In this document: positions 54,221 through 62,693 of the stretch, one piece after another
How positions within the stretch are numbered: the stretch's first letter is position 1
Layout: each line of letters begins with the position of its first letter
NCBI GenBank assembly: GCA_963717155.1
Contig: OY970326.1
Location: forward strand, 2,976,001 to 3,040,000
Source: G963717155 sp963717155
Lineage (GTDB): Bacteria > Actinomycetota > Thermoleophilia > Gaiellales > JALYLC01
DNA length: 64,000 bases
Reading direction: 5' to 3'
The notes under the pieces: model-generated
What the model was told of the DNA's origin: nothing
The model's input: the letters and a program-made list of their open reading frames with translations, nothing else
Database searches by the model: none
Made by a program: the position numbers and the translations under genes

Positions 54221-55704
54221 CGCGTTCGTACCTCCGCATCGAGAACTGTCTGGAAGCGCGCGTAGAGCTCGTCCCACGGCGCGGCGGCGGGATCGGGCTC
54301 GAAGGTGCGGATGTCGGCCGACCGGGCGACGATTGCACGCATCTCCTCGAGCGACGCGACGTCGCCAAACGCGTGCAGTTGCACGAGGACGTTGCCGAGC
54401 GCCGCCGCCTCGGCCGGCCCGGCTCGTACGACGCGGCGCGTGACGTTCGCGGTCAGCTGGCAGAGGAAGTGGTTCTGCGAGCCGCCGCCGATCACGTGCA
54501 CGCAATCGATCTCTCGGCCGGTCACCGCCTCGATCTGCTCGAGCACGAGCCGGTACTTGCAGGCGAGGCTGTCGAAGATCGCCCGCAACAGCGCCGGCGC
54601 CTCGCCCGGTACGTCCTGGCCGGCGTTCGCGCAGGCGTCCCGGATGCGCGCCGGCATGTCTCCCGGAGCGAGCAGCTCCGGCAGATCCGGGTCGAAGACG
54701 GCGCCGCTCGGTGCCGTACGGGCGAGCTCCGCGAGCGCCGGGTACTCCGTGGCATCGCCCTCGCGCAGCCACGCGCGACGGCACTCCTGCACGAGCCAGA
54801 GACCCATGACGTTCTTCAGAAGCCGGGTCCTCCCGTCGAAGCCCCGCTCGTTCGTGAGGTTGGCCTTGCGCGCCTCGGGTGTGACGACCGGCGCCTCGAG
54901 CTCGACGCCCACGAGCGACCACGTTCCGCTCGAGATGAACGCCGAGCCCTGCCCGGCGAGCGGCGCTGCGACGACGGCGGACGCGGTGTCGTGCGAGGCC
55001 ACCGCCACGATCGGGGTGCCCTGGGGCAGACCCGTGTTCGCGGCGACCGGGGCAAGGATGCCGCCGAGGATCGATCCGGGTTGGACGACCGGCGGGAAGA
55101 TGCGCACGGGAAGGCCGAGCCGCTCGATCAGTGCGAACGCCCACTCGCCCGAGTGCGCATCGAGCAGCTGGGTGGTGCTCGCGTTGGTCGACTCCGTCCC
55201 CCGCACGCCCGTCAGCCAGTAGGCGAGAAGGTCGGGTATCAGGAGCAGCGACGACGCGCGTTCGACGCCCCCGGTGGACTCGAGTGCGAGCAGCTGGTAG
55301 AGCGTGTTGATCGGGAGGAACTGGATGCCCGTGGTCGCGTACAGCTCCTCGGCCGGGACGCGCTCGAGGGCCTCGCGCATGAACTCCGAGCCGCGGCCGT
55401 CGCGGTATGACAACGGGTTGGCAAGTAGCGCACCGGCCTCGTCGAGCAGGCCGAAGTCGACCCCCCACGAGTCGATGCCCACACTGCGCGTGTACACGCC
55501 TGCCGCGCACACGTCCGAGAGCGCCGTCGTGAGCTCGCAGAAGAGCCCGAGGGCATTCCAGTACAACCCGTCCGGCAGCCGCACCGACTGGGTCGGAAAG
55601 CGCCGGACCTCCTCGAGCTCGATCCGCTCGCCGTCGAACCTCCCGAGCATCGCCCGGCCGCTCTCGGCGCCGAGGTCGAAGGCGACGTGGACGACGTCGG
55701 TCAC
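54217..55704 (-). CDS. rhaB: Rhamnulokinase
   Basis: A 495-aa FGGY kinase: FDLGAESGRAMLGRF is the N-terminal phosphate loop with the RhaB-specific ES-GR, SVGIDSWGVDFGLLD the substrate region, FISSGTWSLVGVE a mid signature, and HVIGGGSQNHFLCQLTAN the adenosine-binding loop. It phosphorylates L-rhamnulose at O1. The GTG at 55704 overlaps the permease stop. Length is normal for the family. Confidence 0.96.
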   Translation of the reverse strand: MTDVVHVAFDLGAESGRAMLGRFDGERIELEEVRRFPTQSVRLPDGLYWNALGLFCELTTALSDVCAAGVYTRSVGIDSWGVDFGLLDEAGALLANPLSYRDGRGSEFMREALERVPAEELYATTGIQFLPINTLYQLLALESTGGVERASSLLLIPDLLAYWLTGVRGTESTNASTTQLLDAHSGEWAFALIERLGLPVRIFPPVVQPGSILGGILAPVAANTGLPQGTPIVAVASHDTASAVVAAPLAGQGSAFISSGTWSLVGVELEAPVVTPEARKANLTNERGFDGRTRLLKNVMGLWLVQECRRAWLREGDATEYPALAELARTAPSGAVFDPDLPELLAPGDMPARIRDACANAGQDVPGEAPALLRAIFDSLACKYRLVLEQIEAVTGREIDCVHVIGGGSQNHFLCQLTANVTRRVVRAGPAEAAALGNVLVQLHAFGDVASLEEMRAIVARSADIRTFEPDPAAAPWDELYARFQTVLDAEVRTR

Positions 55705-56735
55705 GCCGCCTCCTCCTTCTCGACCACGACGGCGCCACGTAGCTGTCGGCGCCGCAGGGTGTCCCGCGCGCGACGTACGAACAGCGATCCGTTCGGGATC
55801 AGCACGCTCAGGAGCAGCAGGCTCCCGGTGACCACGCCCAGGGCCTGCTGGTTGAAGTTGGTCAGCAGGAGCGCGCTCTGCAGGCCTGCGAACACCCCGA
55901 TCGCGAGCACGACGCCGATGATCGTCCCGCGCCCGCCGAAGATCGAGACGCCACCGAGGAGCACGATCGTGACGACGCTGAGCTCGAGCCCGAGACCGTT
56001 GTCCTGCACGGCCGTCGAGAGGCGGAAGGTGTAGAGGATCCCGGCGAACGCGCACACGAGCCCCGAGAGCGTGAACAGGATCAGCTTGGTCCGCTTGACG
56101 CGGATGCCGGCGTAGCGGGCTGCCTCCTCGTTCGCGCCCATGACGAAGAGCGAGCGCCCGACGGCCGTGGCATGCAGCAGGACCGCGAACACGATTGCGA
56201 GGATCGCGAAGAACAGGACGGAGTACGAGATGTAGCCGCCCGTGTGCGGTACCGCGTTGACGCCGATGTTCGTGTACCTCGTCGGGAAGGTCGAGATGGT
56301 CTCAGGGCCGAGGATGACGATCGCGATCCCGCGGTAGAGCGTCAGCGTTCCGATCGTGACGGCCAGCGAGGGAAGGCCGACCTTGGTCACGAGGAAGCCG
56401 TTGAACGCCCCGGCGAGGGCGCCCACGACGAGGACGATCACCAGGACGAGCGGCATCGGCCAGCCGCGGGAGTAGAGATCGCCGAGGAGCGCGCTCGACA
56501 TGCCGAGGATCGAGGCCACCGAGAGGTCGATCTCGCCGGTGATGATGATCAGCGTCATCGGCAGGGCCATGATCGCGACCTCTCCGATGGACAGGTTGAG
56601 GTAGAAGAGGTTCGTCGCGGTCAGGAACTCCGACGACGAGAGGACGCCGAACACGATGACGGCGAAGAGCGCGCCGACGAGGCCGACCTCCCACCGCACC
56701 GCGTCGTGCAGCCGCTGCCGGAGCTCAGGCGCCAA
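55701..56735 (-). CDS. rhaQ: Rhamnose ABC transporter permease RhaQ-like
   Basis: A ~344-aa RbsC-family permease with about eight to ten transmembrane helices. LIIITGEIDLSVASILGMSSALLGDL is the family hallmark near helix 3, and GANEEAARYAGIRV the coupling loop. The start is best placed at TTG 56735, inside the upstream permease gene, with GTG at 56699 as an alternative. It partners with RhaP to form the channel. Confidence 0.9.
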   Translation of the reverse strand: MAPELRQRLHDAVRWEVGLVGALFAVIVFGVLSSSEFLTATNLFYLNLSIGEVAIMALPMTLIIITGEIDLSVASILGMSSALLGDLYSRGWPMPLVLVIVLVVGALAGAFNGFLVTKVGLPSLAVTIGTLTLYRGIAIVILGPETISTFPTRYTNIGVNAVPHTGGYISYSVLFFAILAIVFAVLLHATAVGRSLFVMGANEEAARYAGIRVKRTKLILFTLSGLVCAFAGILYTFRLSTAVQDNGLGLELSVVTIVLLGGVSIFGGRGTIIGVVLAIGVFAGLQSALLLTNFNQQALGVVTGSLLLLSVLIPNGSLFVRRARDTLRRRQLRGAVVVEKEEAA

Positions 56736-57774
56736 GGTGCGTCCTTCGTCTGCGCAGTGTCGATGCGAGCTGGATCGAGATCCCGCGGTCCAGCGCGATG
56801 GCTCCGAGCAGCAGCGCGCCGGCAATCGCCTGGTTCCAGAACGGTGAGACTCCGAGGACGTACAGCGCCGACAGGATCGACTGCAGGAGAAGCGCGCCGA
56901 ACGCCGCGCCGACGACGCTCCCGCTGCCCCCGAAGATGGCCACGCCCCCGACGACGACCGCGGCAATCACCTGCAGCTCGTAGCCGTTCCCGGCCGTGGA
57001 GTCGATCGTGCCGTAGCGCGCCGCGTAGAGCACTCCCGCGATGCCGGCTATCGCGCCGCTGATCATGAACGCGACCCAGACGCGTCGCCCGCTCGGGATC
57101 CCGGCGAGCAATGCAGCGTCCGGGTTCGACCCGATCGCGTACAGGTCGCGACCGGAGCGGAACGAGCGCAGGTAGTAGGCCGCGACCGCGATCACGAAGG
57201 CGATGACGATCGCGAGGACCGGGACGCCGAGGAACGTCTTCTTCGGGATGTCGATGAAGGCGTTCGGGAGCGAGCTCGCCACGACCTGTCCGCCACCGAC
57301 GAGCAGGACGTCGATGCCCCGGATCATGTAGAGCGCCGCGAGCGTGACGACGAGGCTCGGCACCCGCCCCACGACGACGAAGAAGCCGATCACGGTTCCG
57401 CATGCGATGCCGATCGCGAGCCCCACGAGGAAGACGAGCGGGATCGGGATCCCCGGGTGATGCCCGAACAGATCCGCCGAGAGGAACGCCGAGAGCCCGA
57501 GCACCGAGCCGATCGACAGGTCGACGTTCCGCGTCAGCACGACCATCGTCTCGCCGACTGCGAGGAGCGCGAAGATCGTCGTGTCGACCAGGATGAACTG
57601 GATGTTGGTCAGATCGACGAAGCGCGGCTCGAGGATCGCCGTGACGAGCACCAGCAGGGCGAGCACCGCGATGATCCCGAACTCGCGGACGCGCAGCACG
57701 ACGTCGACGAGCCGGCGTGGATCGTCGGCGAGGCCCGCGGTCTCCTCCGCAGGCGATTCGGCCCTGGCGCTCAC
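56725..57774 (-). CDS. rhaP: Rhamnose ABC transporter permease RhaP-like
   Basis: A 349-aa RbsC-family permease with MVVLTRNVDLSIGSVLGLSAFLSADL (family signature) and IGSNPDAALLAGIPSGR (coupling loop). It is homologous to but distinct from RhaQ, so the transporter is a heterodimer. The GTG at 57774 overlaps the ATPase stop (GTGA). The N terminus is a short charged cytoplasmic tail. Confidence 0.9.
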   Translation of the reverse strand: MSARAESPAEETAGLADDPRRLVDVVLRVREFGIIAVLALLVLVTAILEPRFVDLTNIQFILVDTTIFALLAVGETMVVLTRNVDLSIGSVLGLSAFLSADLFGHHPGIPIPLVFLVGLAIGIACGTVIGFFVVVGRVPSLVVTLAALYMIRGIDVLLVGGGQVVASSLPNAFIDIPKKTFLGVPVLAIVIAFVIAVAAYYLRSFRSGRDLYAIGSNPDAALLAGIPSGRRVWVAFMISGAIAGIAGVLYAARYGTIDSTAGNGYELQVIAAVVVGGVAIFGGSGSVVGAAFGALLLQSILSALYVLGVSPFWNQAIAGALLLGAIALDRGISIQLASTLRRRRTHLGA

Positions 57775-59279
57775 GTGGCCACCGCCTCGAGCTGACCCGT
57801 CGCCGCAGCGACGAGCGTCTCCTCCGACGCGTCCGCGTGCGCGAACTCGGCCACGAGCCGGCCCTCGCGCATGACGAGGATGCGGTTCGCGAGCCGCATG
57901 ACCTCCGGAAGCTCGGACGAGATGACGAGCACGGCGACACCGGTGCCAACGAGATCCTCGAGCAGCTGGTGGACATCCGCCTTGGTTCCCACGTCGATGC
58001 CGCGCGTCGGCTCGTCGACGATCAGCAGCGAGGGCGAGCGCGACAGCCACTTGGCGAGGACGACCTTCTGCTGGTTGCCGCCCGAGAGCGAGGTCATCGG
58101 GTTGGAGATACGGCCGTACTTGACCTGCAGCCGCGTCGCCCAGTCGCGCGCGAAGGCGCGCTCTGCGGCGCGCCGGATCAATCCCATGCGCTGCAGACGG
58201 GGAAGCGACGCGAGCGTGATGTTGCGCCCGATCGACATCTCCATGACGAGACCCTGCTGGCGCCGATCCTCCGGAACGAACCCGATTCCCGCCGCCATCG
58301 CGCCGGTCGGCGAGCCCAGGCGAAGCGGCTTCCCGTTGAGCGTGACGCTGCCCGCATCCACCCGGTCGATGCCGAATATGGCGCGGGCGACCTCGCTCCG
58401 GCCGGCGCCGACGAGGCCGGCGAGCGCGACGATCTCGCCCGCTCGCACCTCGAACGAGACGTCGACGAAGACCCCCTCGCGCGTCAGACGGTCGACGCGG
58501 AGCACGGTGTCGCCGATGTTCTGCTCCTGTGGCACACGCACGACAAGCTCGCGTCCGACCATCGCGCGGACGAGATCGTCCGGCGTGAGGCCGGCAAGCT
58601 CACGCGACATCACATGCCGGCCATCGCGGAGCACCGTCACGGTCTGGCAGAGGCCGAAGACCTCCTCGAGCCGGTGCGAGATGAAGAGGACGGCCGCTCC
58701 GTCGGCGCGCAGCCTCTTGATCACTCCGAAGAGGCGATCCACCTCGACCGCCGAGAGCGCCGCGGTCGGCTCGTCCATCACGATGACCCTGGCCTCGAGC
58801 GAGAGCGCCTTGGCGATCTCGACGATCTGCTGCTCGGCGATCGACAACCCGCGGGCGATCCGTGCGGGATCGAGCCGCACGCCGAGCCCCTCGAAGATCC
58901 GCGCGGCCTCGGAGTTCATGGCCGCGCGGTCGATCCGCCGGCCCGAACGAAGCGGCTGGCGGCCGATGAAGATGTTCTCGGAGACCGTCAGATCCGGGAA
59001 CTGGACCGGCTCCTGGTAGATGATCGCGATGCCCGCGGCACGAGCCTCGGAGGGGCCGGCCAGCACGATCTCCCGGCCGTTCACGCGCAGCGTGCCGCGA
59101 TCGGGGAGATGCACGCCGGCGAGGATCTTGACCAGGGTGGACTTCCCCGCCCCGTTCTCGCCCACCAGCCCGCGGACCTCGCCGCCGTGGAGCTCGATCG
59201 AGACGTCGGCGAGCGCGTCGATCGCACCGAAGCTCTTGGACGCGTGCTCGAGTGAGAGCGTGGGTTCTGGGGTGCTCAT
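57771..59279 (-). CDS. rhaT: Rhamnose ABC transporter ATP-binding protein RhaT-like (two ATPase domains)
   Basis: A 502-aa duplicated sugar ATPase. Domain 1 has Walker A GENGAGKST, LSIAEQQ as a degenerate signature, and VIVMDEPTAALS. Domain 2 has the degenerate P-loop GLVGAGRSE, the strong signature LSGGNQQK and LLIVDEPTRGID. This asymmetry is normal in RbsA/XylG relatives. The ATG at 59279 lies just after the hairpin that separates it from rhaS. Confidence 0.95.
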   Translation of the reverse strand: MSTPEPTLSLEHASKSFGAIDALADVSIELHGGEVRGLVGENGAGKSTLVKILAGVHLPDRGTLRVNGREIVLAGPSEARAAGIAIIYQEPVQFPDLTVSENIFIGRQPLRSGRRIDRAAMNSEAARIFEGLGVRLDPARIARGLSIAEQQIVEIAKALSLEARVIVMDEPTAALSAVEVDRLFGVIKRLRADGAAVLFISHRLEEVFGLCQTVTVLRDGRHVMSRELAGLTPDDLVRAMVGRELVVRVPQEQNIGDTVLRVDRLTREGVFVDVSFEVRAGEIVALAGLVGAGRSEVARAIFGIDRVDAGSVTLNGKPLRLGSPTGAMAAGIGFVPEDRRQQGLVMEMSIGRNITLASLPRLQRMGLIRRAAERAFARDWATRLQVKYGRISNPMTSLSGGNQQKVVLAKWLSRSPSLLIVDEPTRGIDVGTKADVHQLLEDLVGTGVAVLVISSELPEVMRLANRILVMREGRLVAEFAHADASEETLVAAATGQLEAVAT

Positions 59280-59290
59280 CGAGTGCGGCG

Positions 59291-59318
59291 GGGCGTGCCG
59301 GCCGAGGCCGGCACGCCC
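59291..59318 (-). other. Stem-loop between rhaS and the transporter ATPase gene
   Basis: A perfect 13-bp stem (59291-59303 pairing with 59306-59318) with a tiny loop sits right after the rhaS stop, with no U-tract. Such hairpins protect the binding-protein mRNA and lower expression of downstream transporter genes, giving excess binding protein. Confidence 0.6.
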
Positions 59319-59328
59319 GTGCCTTGTC

Positions 59329-60336
59329 CTAGAAGTGGAACTTCGCGATGTTCGCCTTGTTGAACACGTACGGAGCACCGAGAAGCACCGTCTGCTTCGC
59401 CCCGACCTTGAACGTTCCGAGCTTACCGGCCTTGAAGGACTGGCCGGCCTTGCCCGTGATCGCGCCGGATGCGTAGTTCACCGCGGCGTAGGCGGCGAGA
59501 TACCCGAGATCAGCCGGGTTCCACAGCTCGAACCCCTCGATCGTGCCGTCGTTCACGTACTTCCGAAGCGAGTTCGGCGTGCCGAGGCCGGTCAGCTTGA
59601 CCTTGCCGCGGTACTTCGGGGTATCGAGCACGGCGGCGGCGGCCGCGATCCCGACCGTCGTGGGCGAGATGATGCCCTTCAGGTCCGGGTGCTTCTGCAG
59701 CAGGCCCTGTGCCACCGTCGTCGACAGCGTCGGATCGTCGTTGCCGTACACGACGTCGACGAGCTTCATGTTCGGGTACTTCTTCAGCTGCGTCTTCATG
59801 TAGCCGATCCAGGCGTTCTGGTTCGTCGCGGAGGCCGCGGCAGAGAGGATCGCGATCTCACCGGTCTTGTTGATCTGCTTGGCGAGCAGATCAACCTCGC
59901 TGGTGCCGATCGCCTTGGAGTCCGCCTGGTTGATGAACAGGCTGCGGCAGGCCGGCGCGTCCGAGTCGTAGGTCACGACCGCGATCTTCTTGGCCATCGC
60001 CTGCTTCAAGGTCGGGCAGAGCGCGGATGCGTCACTGGCCGACACGAGAAGCGCGTTCGCTCCCTTGGTGATCGCGGCCTGGATCGCGGGAAGCTGAGAA
60101 GCGGCGGTCGCAGCCGTGCCGCTCGTCTCGCTGCCGTTCTCCTTGAGCGCCTTGAGCGCGGCGAGGGCGCCGCCAGACTTGACGCTGTCGGAGGTCGTGA
60201 AGTACGGGTTGCCGAGGTTCTTCGGGATCACGAAGACCTTGAGCCCTGTCTTGAGCGGTGCTGCCGCCGTGGCGGTCGTCGCAACCAGCACGCCGAGGAG
60301 GCAGATGGCCCCGATCGACGCGAGAGTCTTTTTCAC
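59329..60336 (-). CDS. rhaS: Rhamnose ABC transporter substrate-binding protein RhaS-like
   Basis: A 335-aa periplasmic-binding-protein type 1 fold. KKTLASIGAICLLGVLVATTATA is a Sec signal peptide (no lipobox cysteine), followed by VFVIPKNLGNPYF and later VVYGNDDPTLSTTVAQGLLQKHPDLKGI (positions about 195-222), a RhaS-type hinge region. GTG at 60336 is preceded on the minus strand by AAAGGA with 7-base spacing. It captures rhamnose outside the membrane. Confidence 0.92.
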   Translation of the reverse strand: MKKTLASIGAICLLGVLVATTATAAAPLKTGLKVFVIPKNLGNPYFTTSDSVKSGGALAALKALKENGSETSGTAATAASQLPAIQAAITKGANALLVSASDASALCPTLKQAMAKKIAVVTYDSDAPACRSLFINQADSKAIGTSEVDLLAKQINKTGEIAILSAAASATNQNAWIGYMKTQLKKYPNMKLVDVVYGNDDPTLSTTVAQGLLQKHPDLKGIISPTTVGIAAAAAVLDTPKYRGKVKLTGLGTPNSLRKYVNDGTIEGFELWNPADLGYLAAYAAVNYASGAITGKAGQSFKAGKLGTFKVGAKQTVLLGAPYVFNKANIAKFHF

Positions 60337-60432
60337 GTGGTCGTCCTTTCACTAGCGTGTACCGACTGTGGACTGTGGGGTTGCTCGAGCTGGACGCCGC
60401 GGCGCGCGAGCGCTGCGGGCGTGGAGCTCCAC

Positions 60433-61302
60433 TCACTCGCGCCCGATCGTGTCCGTCACCCCCTTGCGATCGGAGGCTCGGCGTCCTCTGCGAACACCCG
60501 ACACGGATTTCGACGATGCGGTCTCGCCAAAGTCGGCTGCAACGACATTCACGTTGCGTTCACGCCACTCCTGGACAAGCTCCGTCGGCGCACCCGAATC
60601 GGTCACGATCACGTCTATCTGCGGCGTGGGCACGAACGACAGCAGTGCCGTGCGGCGCCACTTCGTGTGGTCGAACACACCGATCACGCACTCGCAGGCG
60701 CTCACCATCTCGCGCTTGAGGCGCACCTCGTCCGGATTGAGGTCCATCAGCCCGCGCTCGGCGCTGATGCCGCGCGCCCCGAAGAAGCCCTTGCCGATGC
60801 TCGTCGTGCGCAGCACGCCCGCGGCGAAGTCGCCGACGAGCGACATCGCGGCGTAGCGCAGCACGCCACCGGGAACGATCACGCTGACGCCGGGAGCGTC
60901 GGCGAGCGCGCTTGCGATCCGGAGCCCGTTCGTGACGACCACGAGCTCGCGCTTCGCCCGCAGCTCGAGCGCGATGTAGAAGGCGGTCGTGCTCGAGTCG
61001 AGCGCAACCGCCTCGCCATCGCCGACCATCGCCGCCGCCGCGCGTGCGATCGCGCGCTTCGCGTCCTCCTGCACGCGGAGGCGGATGTCGAACGCGGCTT
61101 CCGACTGTCCGGACTGGAGCGCCCGCGCGCCACCGCGAACGCGAGCGACGAGCCCTCGCTGCGAAAGAATCGAAAGATCGTTTCGAACCGTGACCTCGGA
61201 GACCGAGAAGTCCCGCGCGAGCTCCGCGACCGTCACGGCATCGCGCATGTCGAGGAGCTCGAGGATGCGATCCATGCGAGCTGCTGCGCTTGCTCCGTTC
61301 AT
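60433..61302 (-). CDS. DeoR-family regulator of the rhamnose operon
   Basis: A ~289-aa DeoR protein: N-terminal HTH MDRILELLDMRDAVTVAELARDFSVSEVTVRNDL (within about residues 10-43) and a sugar-phosphate-sensing domain with ALDSSTTAFYIALEL, VVTNGLRIASAL and GGVLRYAAMSLVGDFA. The effector is probably a rhamnose-pathway phosphate such as rhamnulose 1-phosphate (family inference). Starts at 61302, 61329 and 61275 are possible. It lies 96 bases upstream of rhaS on the same strand, so it can be autoregulated with the operon. Confidence 0.9.
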   Translation of the reverse strand: MNGASAAARMDRILELLDMRDAVTVAELARDFSVSEVTVRNDLSILSQRGLVARVRGGARALQSGQSEAAFDIRLRVQEDAKRAIARAAAAMVGDGEAVALDSSTTAFYIALELRAKRELVVVTNGLRIASALADAPGVSVIVPGGVLRYAAMSLVGDFAAGVLRTTSIGKGFFGARGISAERGLMDLNPDEVRLKREMVSACECVIGVFDHTKWRRTALLSFVPTPQIDVIVTDSGAPTELVQEWRERNVNVVAADFGETASSKSVSGVRRGRRASDRKGVTDTIGRE

Positions 61303-61379
61303 TGGATGGTGCGAGGCGTCGAAGCCCATTCCCGGTATCCCAGCGTCCGGAGGTGCGAGGGCGCGAGGTTACGCAGACT

Positions 61380-61425
61380 TACGATCGATGTCAAAATTGT
61401 TACGAAGTAGTCAGTTTCGAAAGAT
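61380..61425. promoter_or_regulatory. AT-rich promoter/operator region upstream of the DeoR gene
   Basis: Unusually AT-rich for the window, with an 8-bp palindrome TTTCGAAA (61415-61422) and a run TCAAAATTGTTACGAAGTA. TTTCG-type half-sites are common in DeoR operators. It can serve the DeoR/rhamnose operon on one side and the zinc-ribbon gene on the other. Confidence 0.4.
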
Positions 61426-61524
61426 CGAGTGAAGGACGGCACGCGACGATGCGGTGCCGCTATCGACGAGCAGTCCGCCCGGGCGTATGCTCGTGCCCAC
61501 CCCGAGATCGCGAGAGGAGTGAGC

Positions 61525-61851
61525 GTGCCGGCCTGTGGCTCGTGTGCCCGGGAGGTCGAGGCGAAGTTCCGCTACTGCCCCTGGTGCGCCACTCCGCTGC
61601 GCCTGAAGCTCGTCGAGTTCTTCCCGGCGAACGCCCTCGCCGGCGAGCACGGGATGGCGCTCCGGGTGTCGCGCTACCTCGCCGCGGTACCCGACGAGCG
61701 GCACGTGCGGTTCTCCGTGTGGAGCGACGCGGGCGTTGCCGAGGCCGCGGTGTCGCTCGACGAGGGGGAGGCCGGCCGGCTTTCCGAGTTCCTGCGCACC
61801 CCCGCATGCGAAGACGCGGTGACCGAGCCGATCGACATGCGCTCGCGATGA
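61525..61851 (+). CDS. Small zinc-ribbon protein, function unknown
   Basis: A 108-aa protein starting VPACGSCAREVEAKFRYCPWC, a double CxxC zinc ribbon, followed by a beta-rich domain (MALRVSRYLAAVPDERHVRF). GTG at 61525 has AGGAG at 61515-61519 with 5-base spacing, which decides the start against GTG at 61429. The stop overlaps the hydrolase start (ATGA). No function can be named; zinc ribbons often mediate nucleic-acid or protein contacts. Confidence 0.75.
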   Translation: MPACGSCAREVEAKFRYCPWCATPLRLKLVEFFPANALAGEHGMALRVSRYLAAVPDERHVRFSVWSDAGVAEAAVSLDEGEAGRLSEFLRTPACEDAVTEPIDMRSR

Positions 61852-62693
61852 GCTGGACGGGGTTCGAGACAAGCGACGGCGCGATCGGCGGCTGGCAGCG
61901 CGGCGACGGCGAGGCAGTCGCGATCGTGCTGCATGGCGGGCCCGGGCTGAGCGACTACACGGAGGATCTGGCCGACGAGGTGGCTGCCGGCATGGGCGCC
62001 GGCTCGCGGGTCGTGCGCTACCAGCAGCGCGGCTTCGCGCCCTCCACGCTCGATGGACCGTTCACGGTGGCACAGAACGTGGACGATCTGTTCGCCGTGC
62101 TCGACCGCTTCGAGAGCGAGCAGGCGCTGCTCGTCGGGCACTCGTGGGGCGGCCACCTGGCGATGCACGCCGCGTGCGCGCAGCCGGGCCGCGTGTCAGG
62201 ACTGATCCTGGTCGACACGTTCGGCGCGGTCGGGGACGGCGGTGTGGGCACGATGGAGGCGATCATCGAAGCGCGGATCGGCCCCGACGCGGTGCGGAGG
62301 TGCGCGGAGCTCGAGGCATCGGGCAGCTCGATCGAGACCGAGTCGGCGATCATGGCGATCATCTGGCCGGGCTACTTCTCCGACCCCGCCGCGGCGCCGC
62401 CCGCCCCGCCGATGCTCTGCCACCCGGACGTGTATACGGCCGTCGAGGGAGACGCGATGCGTCTCCTGCAGGAGGGCGCGCTCGAGCGAGCGCTCCCCCA
62501 GCTCTCGATCCCGTCCGTTCATATGATCGGACGTGCGAGCCCGATCAACCCGGAGGTCGTGCGCGCAACGGCTGCGCTCTTCCGCGACGCAACGGTGCAC
62601 GAGCTCGACGACGTCGGCCATCTGATCTGGATCGAGCGGCCGGGCTCGGTGGAGGCTGCCGTCTCGGAGCTTGTCCGCGAGGCAGCCTCCTAG
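61848..62693 (+). CDS. Alpha/beta hydrolase (proline-iminopeptidase-like)
   Basis: A 281-aa alpha/beta hydrolase with oxyanion HGGPG (residues 29-33), nucleophile Ser99 in VGHSWGGH, and His in DDVGHLIWIE; the acid is probably in the PEVVRATAA-to-HELDD region. HGGPG is typical of proline iminopeptidases and related hydrolases. No signal peptide. Co-translated with the zinc-ribbon gene. The stop converges with the subtilase gene by a 4-base overlap. Substrate unknown. Confidence 0.87.
   Translation: MSWTGFETSDGAIGGWQRGDGEAVAIVLHGGPGLSDYTEDLADEVAAGMGAGSRVVRYQQRGFAPSTLDGPFTVAQNVDDLFAVLDRFESEQALLVGHSWGGHLAMHAACAQPGRVSGLILVDTFGAVGDGGVGTMEAIIEARIGPDAVRRCAELEASGSSIETESAIMAIIWPGYFSDPAAAPPAPPMLCHPDVYTAVEGDAMRLLQEGALERALPQLSIPSVHMIGRASPINPEVVRATAALFRDATVHELDDVGHLIWIERPGSVEAAVSELVREAAS

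Noticed and set aside
57717..59255. A 500-codon plus-strand frame opposite the rhamnose ATPase gene
   Set aside because: Low-complexity Arg/Asp/Ala composition and complete overlap with a clear two-domain ABC ATPase on the minus strand.
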